From NCBI RefSeq assembly GCF_001006045.1, contig NZ_CP011267.1, forward strand, positions 620,001 through 684,000: 64,000 bases of DNA, given 5' to 3'. The translations under genes and the position numbers were made by a program. This DNA is from Geoglobus ahangari (GTDB taxonomy: Archaea > Halobacteriota > Archaeoglobi > Archaeoglobales > Archaeoglobaceae). A model generated the notes under the pieces. That model worked only from the letters and a program-made list of their open reading frames with translations. It did no database searches and was not told the origin of the DNA. This document shows, piece by piece, positions 8,278 to 17,350 of the stretch. Position 1 is the first letter of the stretch, and every line of letters begins with the position of its first letter.

Positions 8278-8331
8278 CCCACTCTCCCAAGTGGTCAATA
8301 TAAGCTTTTCCAAAGTCCAGTAAAGAGTGGG
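8278..8331. promoter_or_regulatory. eIF5A promoter flanked by an 8-bp inverted repeat
   Basis: The gap between RuBisCO and eIF5A holds a TATA box (minus-strand AGCTTATATTG, about 8296-8306). It is enclosed by a perfect inverted repeat, CCCACTCT at 8278-8285 and AGAGTGGG at 8324-8331. In the RuBisCO transcript these arms could pair into a long-looped hairpin just past the stop. In DNA they could be paired protein sites. Confidence 0.4.
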
Positions 8332-8338
8332 AAAGGAA

Positions 8339-9673
8339 TCAGATGGGCGTAACGGTTCCCCACTTCTCGAGGGCTCTCGCAAGCTCCCTGTGGGACTTGG
8401 CGTACTCTTCAAGCGGAACTCCGGACATTATTGCATCTATCGCCTGCCTGACAGCCTTGGCTCCAGCTGCCGGGCCATCCGGGTGACCCACGGTCCCTCC
8501 TCCGAGCTGCACCACTATGTCCGTTCCGAGGGCCTCGAAGACCAGCGGGAGGTTTCCCGGGTGCAGACCACCGGAGCTCGTCGGGAAAGCGGGCTTTATC
8601 CCGTAGAACTTCTGGGGCAGGTGTATCTCATCTCCCTCATCTGGCACGTACTCCTTCTCCCTCAGAATCCTCGCGTTCTGCACGACCTCCCACTTTCCGC
8701 CTTCCAGCTTTCCTGCTCCTGCCGTGCCAACGTGGAGCTGGTCTATCCCTATGAGTCTGTAGAGCTTGGCGAGGACGAACATGCTGATCCCGTGGCTCCT
8801 GTTCCTCGTGAACGCAGCGTGCATTGCCCTGTGTCCGTGAATTGCGAGCCCGTAATCCTCTGCGAGATCCCTTATGTACTCGAGTGCTCCCCATCCCGTT
8901 ATCACGACGTCAACCATCGCATGCTTGAGCCCGAGCTCCGCGAGAATCTCGAGCCTCCTCTCCATCTCTCTCACGTCAGCCGTGATGTTCGCAAACCAGG
9001 TCTTCTTCTCGCCCGTCTCGCTCTCGACCCTCTCTATTATCCTGCTGACCGTCTCAGCCCTCTCCTCAAAGCGATTGTACCACGGGCTCGCCAGATTCTC
9101 ATCGTCCTTGACGAAGTCCGCTCCAGACGACAGCAAGTCATACGCGAGCCTCTCGAACTCCTCGGCCGAGTATCCAACCTTGGGTTTGGGCACGACACCG
9201 TAGATCGGCCTGTCCTTTATTTCGAGCATCTTCCTTACTCCGTCTATTCCCTTTGACGGCCCTCCGAACTCCCTTATCAGCTTCTCCGGGAAGTAGAGGT
9301 CCTCGAGCCTGAGCCCAGCGACCCTCCTCATCCCGAAGACGTTTCCGGCTATTGACGCGAGCAGAGCCGGCAGGTTAGCCTCCTCAAACGCGTGGAGTGG
9401 GTAGGCGATCTTCACAATCCAGGAACCATCCTCGCTCTGGGAGAACTCGTATGCCTTGGCTGAGAGATCCTCCCACCTCTCCCTCTCGTACCATGGGTAG
9501 AGTGTCGTCCACGTGCCTGTTGAGCTCTCAGCAGCTACAGCCCCGGCACACTCCTCGATTGTGTAACCCTCAGCGGGAGTTATCCTGAAAACAGCCACGA
9601 TGTCCCTCTTGAAGTTGGGCTGGTAGCCCTTGTCCACGTAGTAGTCGTAAATCTCTCCAAACTGCTCCGACAT
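8339..9673 (-). CDS. rbcL: Form III ribulose bisphosphate carboxylase large chain
   Basis: 444 residues from ATG 9673, the usual archaeal length. Catalytic features are seen: GVVPKPKVG with the two active-site lysines, GADFVKDDENLASP containing the carbamylated lysine and the Asp-Glu metal ligands, HGHRAMHAAF, and the phosphate-binding GGGTVGHPDG. A TATA-like TTTTTAATG 25-30 nt before 9673 supports a leaderless start; the frame open to 9718 lies upstream of it. In archaea form III acts in AMP/nucleoside salvage to 3-phosphoglycerate. The partner enzymes (AMP phosphorylase, R15P isomerase) are not in this window. Confidence 0.95.
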   Translation of the reverse strand: MSEQFGEIYDYYVDKGYQPNFKRDIVAVFRITPAEGYTIEECAGAVAAESSTGTWTTLYPWYERERWEDLSAKAYEFSQSEDGSWIVKIAYPLHAFEEANLPALLASIAGNVFGMRRVAGLRLEDLYFPEKLIREFGGPSKGIDGVRKMLEIKDRPIYGVVPKPKVGYSAEEFERLAYDLLSSGADFVKDDENLASPWYNRFEERAETVSRIIERVESETGEKKTWFANITADVREMERRLEILAELGLKHAMVDVVITGWGALEYIRDLAEDYGLAIHGHRAMHAAFTRNRSHGISMFVLAKLYRLIGIDQLHVGTAGAGKLEGGKWEVVQNARILREKEYVPDEGDEIHLPQKFYGIKPAFPTSSGGLHPGNLPLVFEALGTDIVVQLGGGTVGHPDGPAAGAKAVRQAIDAIMSGVPLEEYAKSHRELARALEKWGTVTPI

Positions 9674-9780
9674 GGTGTATTGTAGGCGCTGCTCATTAAA
9701 AACCCTTTTGAAAATCAAAAACCAATTATAAAAACGAACGAAACAAAAACCTATTAGTAATAAAGAAAAGAAGTTGAAAC

Positions 9781-11727
9781 ATGAAAAAAATCGTGCTGAT
9801 TCTGAGTTTGATCGCAGTCATGGTGGCGGCGGGATGCATCGATTCGGAGAATCAGGTGAAGCCCACACCAACCCCCGCAGAAACCCCTACACCCCTTCCG
9901 GAGAAAAGCCCTGAGGTCGTGGGGGAGAACGTCTCCGGCCTGAGCAACCTCGCCCGCTTCAAGTCGGAGGAGGAGCTTAGGGAATACCTTGCGATGAGGG
10001 AGGTTTTCTACGGTTATCCGATGTTCGGCATCGCGGTGCAGAAGGGGATGCCAGAGACTGCGGAGATGCCGCTGCCGGCTCCAACACCCACCCCAACCCC
10101 CATACCAACGCCAACGCTGGTAGGAGATCGCGGTATCGTGGAGAAAGCTGCGGAGAGGTATTCCGAGACGAATGTGCAGGTTAAGGGCATAGACGAGCCG
10201 GACATAGTCAAGACGGACGGAAAGAACATCTACTACTCAATCGGCATGGCCAGAATCTACATGCCGCGGGTTATAATGCCCGAGTACTACGGGAAGATCC
10301 TCTCCGTCCTTGCATTCCCGCCAGACAACATGAGTGTCAGCTTCGAGATACCGAAGGACGGGAACCTGCTCCTCTACAAGGACAGGCTGGTGGTGCTGAG
10401 GTACAACGAGATCTCCGGCTACGACAAGGAGAACGGGAAGAACATGTGGAGGATTGATGTCGACGGCAACATTGTGACGGCAAGGCTCTACGGGGATTAC
10501 ATCTTCGTCATCACGAGGAGCTACCTCGACTACTACGACCCCTGCCCGATAGAGCCCGTTAGGGTTAACGGGGAGGCTCTGGAGGTCAAGTGCACGGACA
10601 TCTACTTCCCGAGGGGCATAAGCTCTGAAGTGCTCTACACGGTGATGAAGGTCAACCCGGAGAGCGGGGAGATCGAGAAGACGTTCAGCTTCATGGGCAG
10701 CTACGGTTCGACGGTTTACATGTCGGAGAACGCCATCTACATCGCCTACACCAAGAGGATGGGCGAGGACGAGATCTACTTCAAATTCCTGCAGGAGAAC
10801 AGAGACCTTCTTCCAGATGACGTGCTGAGCAGGATAGAGAAGGTAATGGGTTACGACATAAGCAATCAGGCCAAGTTCATCGAGATCCAGACCCTGATCT
10901 CAAAATACCTGCTCACCCTCGATAAGGAGGAGAGGCTGAAGTTCGAGAACGACTTCTGGAACAGGATGCAGGACTTCAGGAAGGAGCACAAGAGGGAGAT
11001 TCAGAGGACGTACATCGTCAAGGTCAGCCTGAACCTCGAGCCCCTCGCAGATGGAGAGGTGCCGGGAAGGCTGCTCAACCAGTTCTCGATGGATGAATAT
11101 AGGGGCTACCTCAGGCTTGCCACGACCTTCGGTGATGAGAACGATCTTTACGTGCTCGACGAAGATCTGAAGGTTGTTGGGAAGATTACAGGCTTTGGCG
11201 AGGACGAGAGGATTTACGCGGTCAGGTTCATAGGGGACAGGGGCTACATAGTCACGTTCCGCGAGACAGACCCCTTCTTCGTCATCGACCTGAGCAATCC
11301 GAGAAAGCCGGAGATAAAGGGCGAGCTGAAGATACCCGGCTTTTCTTCATACCTGCATCCAGTTGAGGATCACTTAATCCTCGGAGTGGGGAGAGAGGGA
11401 AGCTACGTCAAGCTCTCGCTCTTTGACGTGAGTGACGCGGCAAACCCGAAGGAGGTCAGCAAGTACACGCTGAAGGAGTACTGGAGCGAGGTGCTGTACA
11501 ACCACCACGCCTTCCTGATGGACAGCAAGCACGGGATATTCTTCCTGCCGGCCGGAAACCATGGTTACGTGTTCAGCTACAAGGACGGCCTGAAGCTCGT
11601 GAAGGCGATAGACGTGCCTGCGGTCAGGGCAATCTACATAGACGACTTCCTCTACATCCTCGGAGACTCGATCGCAGTTTACGACGAGAACACGTGGGAG
11701 AGGGTTGCGGAGCTCAAGTTCGAGTGA
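9781..11727 (+). CDS. Secreted beta-propeller lipoprotein
   Basis: 648 residues. A lipoprotein signal (MKKIVLILSLIAVMVAAGC, Cys19 in the lipobox) is followed by two Thr-Pro linkers (about 30-40 and 100-115). The rest of the chain then alternates short strands and tight turns, as in the archaeal C-terminal beta-propeller family distantly related to WD40: VKTDGKNIYYSIG, then GDYIFVITRSYLDYY, then FIGDRGYIVTF. A charged helical insert interrupts at about 335-410. Its function is unknown; it is likely surface-anchored and protein- or ligand-binding. It stands alone between two convergent neighbours. Confidence 0.85.
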   Translation: MKKIVLILSLIAVMVAAGCIDSENQVKPTPTPAETPTPLPEKSPEVVGENVSGLSNLARFKSEEELREYLAMREVFYGYPMFGIAVQKGMPETAEMPLPAPTPTPTPIPTPTLVGDRGIVEKAAERYSETNVQVKGIDEPDIVKTDGKNIYYSIGMARIYMPRVIMPEYYGKILSVLAFPPDNMSVSFEIPKDGNLLLYKDRLVVLRYNEISGYDKENGKNMWRIDVDGNIVTARLYGDYIFVITRSYLDYYDPCPIEPVRVNGEALEVKCTDIYFPRGISSEVLYTVMKVNPESGEIEKTFSFMGSYGSTVYMSENAIYIAYTKRMGEDEIYFKFLQENRDLLPDDVLSRIEKVMGYDISNQAKFIEIQTLISKYLLTLDKEERLKFENDFWNRMQDFRKEHKREIQRTYIVKVSLNLEPLADGEVPGRLLNQFSMDEYRGYLRLATTFGDENDLYVLDEDLKVVGKITGFGEDERIYAVRFIGDRGYIVTFRETDPFFVIDLSNPRKPEIKGELKIPGFSSYLHPVEDHLILGVGREGSYVKLSLFDVSDAANPKEVSKYTLKEYWSEVLYNHHAFLMDSKHGIFFLPAGNHGYVFSYKDGLKLVKAIDVPAVRAIYIDDFLYILGDSIAVYDENTWERVAELKFE

Positions 11728-11840
11728 CAAATTTCCCAGATTTTTCAATTTTTTGAGGTGCTACCATTTCGGCCTTAAAACAACATGAGGCGGGGCAGAA
11801 CACCCCTCAATCTTGTGAATTGGGAAAAGATCGAGGGGAG

Positions 11841-12983
11841 TCAGATGCTCATCAGAATCTCCATCAGCCTCAGCCCGTCGACCCTCCCCAGCTTCCCCCT
11901 TCTGCACTCCTTCTCCGTGAACCTGCTGACGTCGTCTTTTTTCCCATCCTTGATCACGAACGGCACTTCCTCAGCCACATGTGTCCTCAGCTTCACCGGC
12001 GTTGGGTGATCTGGGATGAGCATGATCTTGGTCTCGTCCAAATCCAGCCTGTCCAGCAGGTAGCCAACAATCTTCTCGTCGTACATCAGGATCGCTTCAA
12101 CCTTCTTCTCCACCTCACCCTCATGCCCGACCTCGTCTATGCCTTCTGTGTGAAGCACGACAGCGCCATGGCTTTTCAGGGCTCTGAGCGTCGCTCTCGC
12201 CAGTCCTCGATAATTGGTGTCCACGTACGCAGTGACTCCCGGCACGTCTATAACGTCCATGCCCATCGCCTTCCCCACGCCTTTGAGCAGATCAACCTCG
12301 CTGATCATCGCCCCCCTCAGGCCGTACTTCTTTGAAAACTTGGGAAACTCCGGCTTCTTCCCGCCGCTCCACGGCCATATCATGTTCGCCCTGCTCTCAA
12401 TTTCTGCAAGCACCTCAACGCTCCACTCCATCAGCTCGTTGAGCAGCTTGGCCAAAGGACCGTTCGAGGGAAGGTACTTCTCGTACCTCTCCCCCATGAT
12501 GTCGTGGGGAGGGTAGGTTTTCGGAATCTCGTCGAAATCTTTGTGAAGCGCGAGTATTCCCCTGAAGCTCACGCCGTGATGGAAGCTGACGAAGTCGTAA
12601 TTGCAGGCACTGTTGAGGACCTCGAAAGCCCTCTTCGCTTCGCTGTCGCCAATCCTGTTCCCGCTGTAGTCCACCATCACTCCCCTTTCCACGTAAACTA
12701 AATTGCACCTGAAGAAGATCTCGCCCTCAACGCCCATCGCCACTGCCTCTATCGGCCCCCTGCCGGTGTAGTACTTCCTCGGATCAACCCCGAGGATCGT
12801 CATGTTGGCTATGTCGCTCCCCGGCTCGAAGCCGTCCGGAATGGTTTTCGCCACACCACAAACTCCCTCTCTTGCGAGGTAGTTCATGTTTTCAGGATCC
12901 GCGTAGTCCAATGGCGTCCTGTTCCCGAGGCTCTCCACCTCCCAGTCTGCAAGCCCGTCGGGGATGAGGATGAGGTACTTCAT
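11841..12983 (-). CDS. apgM: Cofactor-independent phosphoglycerate mutase, archaeal type
   Basis: 380 residues. Interconverts 3- and 2-phosphoglycerate. Alkaline-phosphatase superfamily features are seen: N-terminal LIPDGLADW metal Asp, the [13 protein letters not shown] nucleophile region with Ser and Thr, the [12 protein letters not shown] metal site, and LIPDHPTP. It starts right after the DUF47 gene and is the last gene of a run that begins with prs. The 3-phosphoglycerate made by RuBisCO elsewhere in the window could feed it. Confidence 0.93.
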   Translation of the reverse strand: MKYLILIPDGLADWEVESLGNRTPLDYADPENMNYLAREGVCGVAKTIPDGFEPGSDIANMTILGVDPRKYYTGRGPIEAVAMGVEGEIFFRCNLVYVERGVMVDYSGNRIGDSEAKRAFEVLNSACNYDFVSFHHGVSFRGILALHKDFDEIPKTYPPHDIMGERYEKYLPSNGPLAKLLNELMEWSVEVLAEIESRANMIWPWSGGKKPEFPKFSKKYGLRGAMISEVDLLKGVGKAMGMDVIDVPGVTAYVDTNYRGLARATLRALKSHGAVVLHTEGIDEVGHEGEVEKKVEAILMYDEKIVGYLLDRLDLDETKIMLIPDHPTPVKLRTHVAEEVPFVIKDGKKDDVSRFTEKECRRGKLGRVDGLRLMEILMSI

Positions 12984-12986
12984 CCG

Positions 12987-13667
12987 CTACCTCCCCAGAA
13001 TCATCGACCTGAACGCGTCGGCAGCCCTTGCGGTGCTGTTGGCGATCTCTCCCAGCTTGACAACGATCTCATTGAGCAGGACGAGGTCGAGCGGGTTCTC
13101 GGGCTGGGAGTTGAATATCCTCTTGTGGATCTTTATCTGGATCTTGTCGCACTGGTGCTCCAGCTCCTCGACAATCGGAACGTGCTCGAGAGCATCCACG
13201 ATCTCCTTCTTGGAGAATGAGGAGGCAATCAGCCTCTTTATGTGGTCAACCATCTTCTCGTACTCGTTAACGGTCTCCTGAATCTTGGGGAGGAGCTCCA
13301 TTATCAGGTCCCATATCTCCTGATCCGCCTTTATGGGCCTGTAGGAGATCATGTGGGCCACGTGCTCGCAGTGGTCGATTATGTTGTCCTGCATCTTGAG
13401 GAAGTGGAGGAGGTCGTGCCGGTCAACAGGCATCAGAAGGGACTTGGTGACGTGTCCCCTAATCTCGTGCTTGATTATGTCAGCCTGATACTCGAGCGAG
13501 TCTATCTCCTTCTCCAGCTTCTTCAGCCTCTCGCAGTCGTTGTCTATGCACGCCTGAAACTGCTCGGTGAGCTTCTCAACGGCCTTTCCGCACAGCTCCG
13601 CGTGCCTGTGCAGATCCTCGAAGGGGGAGTATCCGAAAACGTCCGTAACGCTCCTGACGAACTTCAT
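12987..13667 (-). CDS. DUF47/PhoU-like phosphate transport regulator
   Basis: 226 residues, almost entirely helical, with repeated acidic helix motifs ([31 protein letters not shown]) that bind metals in PhoU-like proteins. It belongs to the TIGR00153/DUF47 family, which is nearly always beside PiT permeases. The start overlaps the end of the PiT gene by 4 nt, so it probably regulates or assembles with that permease. Confidence 0.9.
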   Translation of the reverse strand: MKFVRSVTDVFGYSPFEDLHRHAELCGKAVEKLTEQFQACIDNDCERLKKLEKEIDSLEYQADIIKHEIRGHVTKSLLMPVDRHDLLHFLKMQDNIIDHCEHVAHMISYRPIKADQEIWDLIMELLPKIQETVNEYEKMVDHIKRLIASSFSKKEIVDALEHVPIVEELEHQCDKIQIKIHKRIFNSQPENPLDLVLLNEIVVKLGEIANSTARAADAFRSMILGR

Positions 13668-14671
13668 ACGAACACCACCATCAGGGTGTAGAGCACTATC
13701 GCTATCCCCGCTGCTATCGGTACTGTTAGCAGCCAGGAGGCTAAAATCCTTTTCACCACAGACAGGTCAACGCTCGCAAGACCTCCAGCAAATCCCACTC
13801 CTATGACGCTGCCAACGAGCGTGTGGGTGGTGGATATGGGCATTCCGAGCGAGGAGGCGAACAGAACGGTCGTTGCGGTTGCGAACTCTGCAGAAAAGCC
13901 CCTTGTTGGTGTTAGCTCCGTGATGCGCTTTCCGACCATCTCTATGACCCTGTACCCCCACGTCGCTATACCAACCGCGATTCCAAGACCGCCTATGACG
14001 AGCACCCACGGAGGGGTCTCTGCCCCTATGTACCCCATTGCAGCGGCCATTGGACCTGTAGCGTTTGCGACGTCGTTGCTTCCGTGGGCAAAGGCCATGT
14101 AGCATGCGGTGAGGATCTGCAGGTATTTGAAGATGTGCTCTACAGCAGAGACCTCAAACCTCATGAGTATCGCGTACCTGATAACCGTGAAAATCAGGAA
14201 CGCCAGAATAGCCCCCATTATCGGGGAGAGGATCCAGCTCAGCACGATCTTGTAGAGCACACCCCACTGTATGTCTCCGATGGAGAGGTAGTTCTGGCTC
14301 ACTGCCGCGAGTCCAAAGCCCACCATTGCGCCGACGATGGAGTGGGTCGTCGAGACGGGAAGCTGGTAGTATGTCGCGACGGTTATCCAGAGGCTTGCCC
14401 CGAGAATAGCTGAAAGTGCTCCAAGGGCGACCAGGTGGGGGTCGAGGGACTCTATCGGGACGATCCCCTTCGCTATGGTGTGTGTGACCCTTTTGCCGTA
14501 GAGAACCGCTCCGGCGAACTCGAGAACCGAGGCGATGACGATTATCTGCTTGAGGGTGAGGGCTCCACTTCCGTAGGATGTGGCCATGGAGTTTGCAGCA
14601 TCATTCGCGCCGATGTTCCACGCCATGTAGAGGCCAACGGCGATCGTGAAGAGGATGAATATCTCGATCAT
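13664..14671 (-). CDS. pit: PiT-family inorganic phosphate permease
   Basis: 335 residues, about ten membrane helices. The two PiT signatures are present, GANDAANS at about 21-28 and GSNDVANA near 197, each followed later by a (V/I)STTH motif. It imports phosphate with H+ or Na+. It overlaps the DUF47 gene downstream and the thioesterase upstream by 4 nt each. The prs-thioesterase-PiT-DUF47-apgM run suggests coupling of phosphate uptake to phosphosugar metabolism, which is inference. Confidence 0.93.
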   Translation of the reverse strand: MIEIFILFTIAVGLYMAWNIGANDAANSMATSYGSGALTLKQIIVIASVLEFAGAVLYGKRVTHTIAKGIVPIESLDPHLVALGALSAILGASLWITVATYYQLPVSTTHSIVGAMVGFGLAAVSQNYLSIGDIQWGVLYKIVLSWILSPIMGAILAFLIFTVIRYAILMRFEVSAVEHIFKYLQILTACYMAFAHGSNDVANATGPMAAAMGYIGAETPPWVLVIGGLGIAVGIATWGYRVIEMVGKRITELTPTRGFSAEFATATTVLFASSLGMPISTTHTLVGSVIGVGFAGGLASVDLSVVKRILASWLLTVPIAAGIAIVLYTLMVVFV

Positions 14672-15060
14672 TCCTCATCCCTCCTCTCCGCCTCGAGCAC
14701 CTTCCTCACGTCCTCGGGAATCGGCATCTTCGTGTTGGTCCTGAGATCAACCCACACCTGAACGCTCCTCGCCCTCACGACCTCTCTCCCGCTTGCCTTG
14801 TCGGTGATCCTGTACAGGAACTCCCAGCTCGTGTTTCCTATGTTTCCGACCCACATCTCAACAACCGCAGTCTCTCCGAGGAACATCGGGACGAGGAAGT
14901 CCATCTCAAGGCGCCTGATCACGAAGGTCGGCTCGAGCTTCCCGAACTTCTCGAGGAAGAACTTCGCTCTTGCGGTTTCAAGAAACCTCGCGTACTTCAC
15001 GTTGTTCACGTGGCCGAAGGCATCGACATCCCCAAACCAGATCTCTATCTCCAGCCTCAT
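14668..15060 (-). CDS. Hotdog-fold acyl-CoA thioesterase
   Basis: 130 residues with the 4-hydroxybenzoyl-CoA thioesterase signature [22 protein letters not shown] (about 10-31), including the catalytic Asp. Hydrolyses acyl-CoA esters; the natural acyl chain cannot be read from the sequence. It overlaps PiT by 4 nt and starts 1 nt after the prs stop, so it belongs to the same transcript although its chemistry differs from its neighbours. Confidence 0.85.
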   Translation of the reverse strand: MRLEIEIWFGDVDAFGHVNNVKYARFLETARAKFFLEKFGKLEPTFVIRRLEMDFLVPMFLGETAVVEMWVGNIGNTSWEFLYRITDKASGREVVRARSVQVWVDLRTNTKMPIPEDVRKVLEAERRDEE

Positions 15061-15061
15061 C

Positions 15062-15889
15062 TCACAGCACCCCTGCTATCAGCCGTGCCACGCTCAGCAC
15101 GCTCACCTGCCTCTCCACGGTATCTGTTGCGATAACTCTCGAGATTCCGGAAGAGTAGAGTCTGTTCAGCGCGTTTCCTGCAAGGACTGCATGGACGCAG
15201 GCCGCCTCAACGCTCTCAGCATCCCCCTTAAGCTGCTTCGCGGCCGTGACGACCGTCCCTCCGGTGCTTATTATGTCGTCCACGATTATCACCTTCCTGC
15301 CCGACACGTCGAGGTTCTTGGGCCTGATCTCTACAGTCTCCGCGTCAATCCTTGTCTTCTCGAGGTAGTCGAAGTCGCACCCGGCGGATTCAGCTGCCCT
15401 CCTCACCCTCTCCAGTGATCCCCTGTCGGGGGAGAGCATCACCACGTCCTCCCCCCTGTAGTGCTCACCGATGAGGCCCATGGCATCCACCTCAGCCATT
15501 TTCCTGAAGTGTCCCTTCGCCTCCTCGCTGTGTATGTTCACCGTAACGACCCTTGAGGCGTAGCTCTCCAGCAGCCTCGCTATGGCCCTGATGCTGACAG
15601 CCTCACCGTCAAGAAAAGCCCTGTCCTGCCTCGCGTACCCCATGTAGGGTATGACGAGCGTAACCTCCTTCCCGCTCAGGGCGTCCAGAACGAGCATCGT
15701 GAAGACGAGGTCGTCGTTGGAGTTCAGGCTGTTCACGACCACAAACTCGTTATCTTTTGCGTCTTCAACCCTCACGTATATCTCTCCGTCCGGAAATTTC
15801 CTGTAGGTTGTTTCTGCGATCGGTATGCCAGAAGCGTCCGAGACTCTCTTGCCGAGCAGAGGTGAAGAAGGCCCGACAATAAGCTTCAT
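15062..15889 (-). CDS. prs: Ribose-phosphate pyrophosphokinase (PRPP synthase)
   Basis: 275 residues, the short archaeal type. Makes PRPP from ribose 5-phosphate and ATP. Seen are YRKFPDGEIYVR near the N-terminus, the ATP-binding YARQDRAF, the IHSEE metal region and the PRPP loop VIIVDDIISTGGT (about 200-212). I start at ATG 15889 because GGTGG lies just upstream; a GTG two codons earlier is the alternative. It is first in a five-gene run and supplies PyrE and the purine route. Confidence 0.93.
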   Translation of the reverse strand: MKLIVGPSSPLLGKRVSDASGIPIAETTYRKFPDGEIYVRVEDAKDNEFVVVNSLNSNDDLVFTMLVLDALSGKEVTLVIPYMGYARQDRAFLDGEAVSIRAIARLLESYASRVVTVNIHSEEAKGHFRKMAEVDAMGLIGEHYRGEDVVMLSPDRGSLERVRRAAESAGCDFDYLEKTRIDAETVEIRPKNLDVSGRKVIIVDDIISTGGTVVTAAKQLKGDAESVEAACVHAVLAGNALNRLYSSGISRVIATDTVERQVSVLSVARLIAGVL

Positions 15890-15923
15890 GTCCACCGTTC
15901 TGCGAGGGGTATTATGACTTTTT

Positions 15924-16598
15924 CTATATTCTCCCCCTCCTCACAACCTCGACGTCAATCTTGCCCAAATGAAGAGCGGTCGAGATTATGGTACCGCTCA
16001 GCCCCATTTCTTTGGCCCTCTCCAGATCCTCGATGCTCCTCATCCCTCCTCCGGTGAGCACGTCGTGGCTCGTGAGCCCCAGAACCCTCTCCACGACACC
16101 GAAGTCGAAGCTCATGGTACCAACCTGATGGATTGGCAGAACGAGGATGGCGCGGATTCTGAAGGAGTTGAGGTACTCCACCACGTCCTCTACACTCTCA
16201 AACATTCCGCTCCTGTCGAGCAGCCTTTCGCGGATGTCAATGCTGACTATGTACTCTCCATCCTCAAGCTTTCTCAGGTCGAAGGTCTCGGTGCCGAGCA
16301 CGGGTATGTATCCTGCATTTTCAACCTCTCCAAGCTCCCTGAACCCTCCATCCACGATGGCCTCCTCCACAGCCCTGCAGACCTCCTCGATCTCCTTGGA
16401 GTTATCTCCCCTGCCCTCTATCCTGTCGAGGTCGGCGATGTAAACGTTCCTCGGCCCTATTTCCTCGACAAGCTTGGCGGGAACGCTCGTGGATGCGATC
16501 CTGCTGCTTCTGTGGATCTCTTCGTACTCGTCCCTCCTACCCGCTTTGCCTGCCACCACTCTCCCGCCCTTAATGTCCATCGCGAGGTACACCTTCAT
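15924..16598 (-). CDS. HisA-related TIM-barrel protein (COG1411 type)
   Basis: 224 residues from ATG 16598. It looks like HisA: Asp8 in MKVYLAMDIKGG and a second Asp at about 121 (VSIDIRERL) occupy the two catalytic positions, and phosphate-binding loops GGGMRS and ISTALHLG are present. It is shorter and more divergent than true HisA. It is divergent from mfnB across a shared TATA box, so a role beside methanofuran synthesis is plausible but unproven. A true histidine enzyme is less likely because no his genes are near. Confidence 0.7.
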   Translation of the reverse strand: MKVYLAMDIKGGRVVAGKAGRRDEYEEIHRSSRIASTSVPAKLVEEIGPRNVYIADLDRIEGRGDNSKEIEEVCRAVEEAIVDGGFRELGEVENAGYIPVLGTETFDLRKLEDGEYIVSIDIRERLLDRSGMFESVEDVVEYLNSFRIRAILVLPIHQVGTMSFDFGVVERVLGLTSHDVLTGGGMRSIEDLERAKEMGLSGTIISTALHLGKIDVEVVRRGRI

Positions 16599-16615
16599 GA
16601 GCAATTTTCAACACC

Positions 16616-16623
16616 TATATATA
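16616..16623. promoter_or_regulatory. Palindromic TATA box shared by mfnB and the HisA-like gene
   Basis: TATATATA lies 30 nt before the ATG of mfnB on the + strand and 25 nt before the ATG of the HisA-like gene on the - strand. The symmetric element sits midway in a 47-nt divergent gap, leaving almost no leader for either mRNA. Confidence 0.65.
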
Positions 16624-16645
16624 CAGGTTTGCGCAACGCGGTGTG

Positions 16646-17350
16646 ATGAAGGTGCTCGTCTCCCCCATGAGCATTGAGGAAGCCGTGGAATCTCTGAAGG
16701 GCGGAGCGGATATTATCGATGTTAAAAATCCTGCCGAGGGCTCGCTCGGGGCAAATTTCCCGTGGGTGATAAGGCAGGTTAAGGAACTTGTGGAGAAGGA
16801 GGGTAAGCTCCTCAGCGCGACTGTCGGGGATCTGGACTTCAAGCCCGGAACCGCAAGCCTCGCTGCTCTCGGAGCAGCATATGCCGGAGCGGACTACATA
16901 AAGGTCGGGCTTTATGGCGTGAAGACTGCAGAGCAGGTTTACGAGATGATGAGCAAGGTGGTCAGGGCTGTGAAGGACTTCAACCCCTCTGCGATGGTCG
17001 TTGCCGCTGCCTATGCCGACCACTCGAGGGTTGGTGCGGTCTCACCTCTCGAGATCGCCGAGCCTGCCTACAGGGCCGGGTGTGACGGGATAATGGTGGA
17101 CACGGCCATAAAGGACGGGAAGAACCTCTTCGAGTTCATGGATGCCGAGGCGCTTGAGAGGTTCATCTCATCTGCCCATGAGAGGGGGATGTTCTGCGCT
17201 CTCGCAGGCTCGCTCTCGTGGAATCACATGGACATCCTGAAGTCCCTCGAGCCGGACATAATAGGCGTTAGAACGATGGTCTGCGAAAACGGAAGAAACT
17301 CGATGATCAGGAGCGAGCTCGTGGCTAAGCTAATGGCTTCCGTGCGATAG
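16646..17350 (+). CDS. mfnB: (5-formylfuran-3-yl)methyl phosphate synthase
   Basis: 234 residues. A member of the DUF556/UPF0264 TIM-barrel family that condenses two glyceraldehyde 3-phosphates to the furan precursor of methanofuran. Characteristic segments are LVSPMSIEEAVESLKGGADIIDVKNPAEGSLGANFPW, the Lys in ADYIKVGLYG, and GCDGIMVDTAIKDGKNLF. ATG 16646 fits a leaderless transcript; a GTG one codon earlier is possible. Methanofuran is used by Archaeoglobales for C1 transfer without methanogenesis. Confidence 0.92.
   Translation: MKVLVSPMSIEEAVESLKGGADIIDVKNPAEGSLGANFPWVIRQVKELVEKEGKLLSATVGDLDFKPGTASLAALGAAYAGADYIKVGLYGVKTAEQVYEMMSKVVRAVKDFNPSAMVVAAAYADHSRVGAVSPLEIAEPAYRAGCDGIMVDTAIKDGKNLFEFMDAEALERFISSAHERGMFCALAGSLSWNHMDILKSLEPDIIGVRTMVCENGRNSMIRSELVAKLMASVR

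Noticed and set aside
10060-10120. CCAACNCC-rich repeat as a tandem DNA repeat
   Set aside because: It encodes the Thr-Pro linker of the beta-propeller lipoprotein and needs no separate explanation.
15924-16598. Genuine histidine-pathway HisA
   Set aside because: Short and divergent from HisA, no his neighbours, and divergently paired with mfnB; called HisA-related only.
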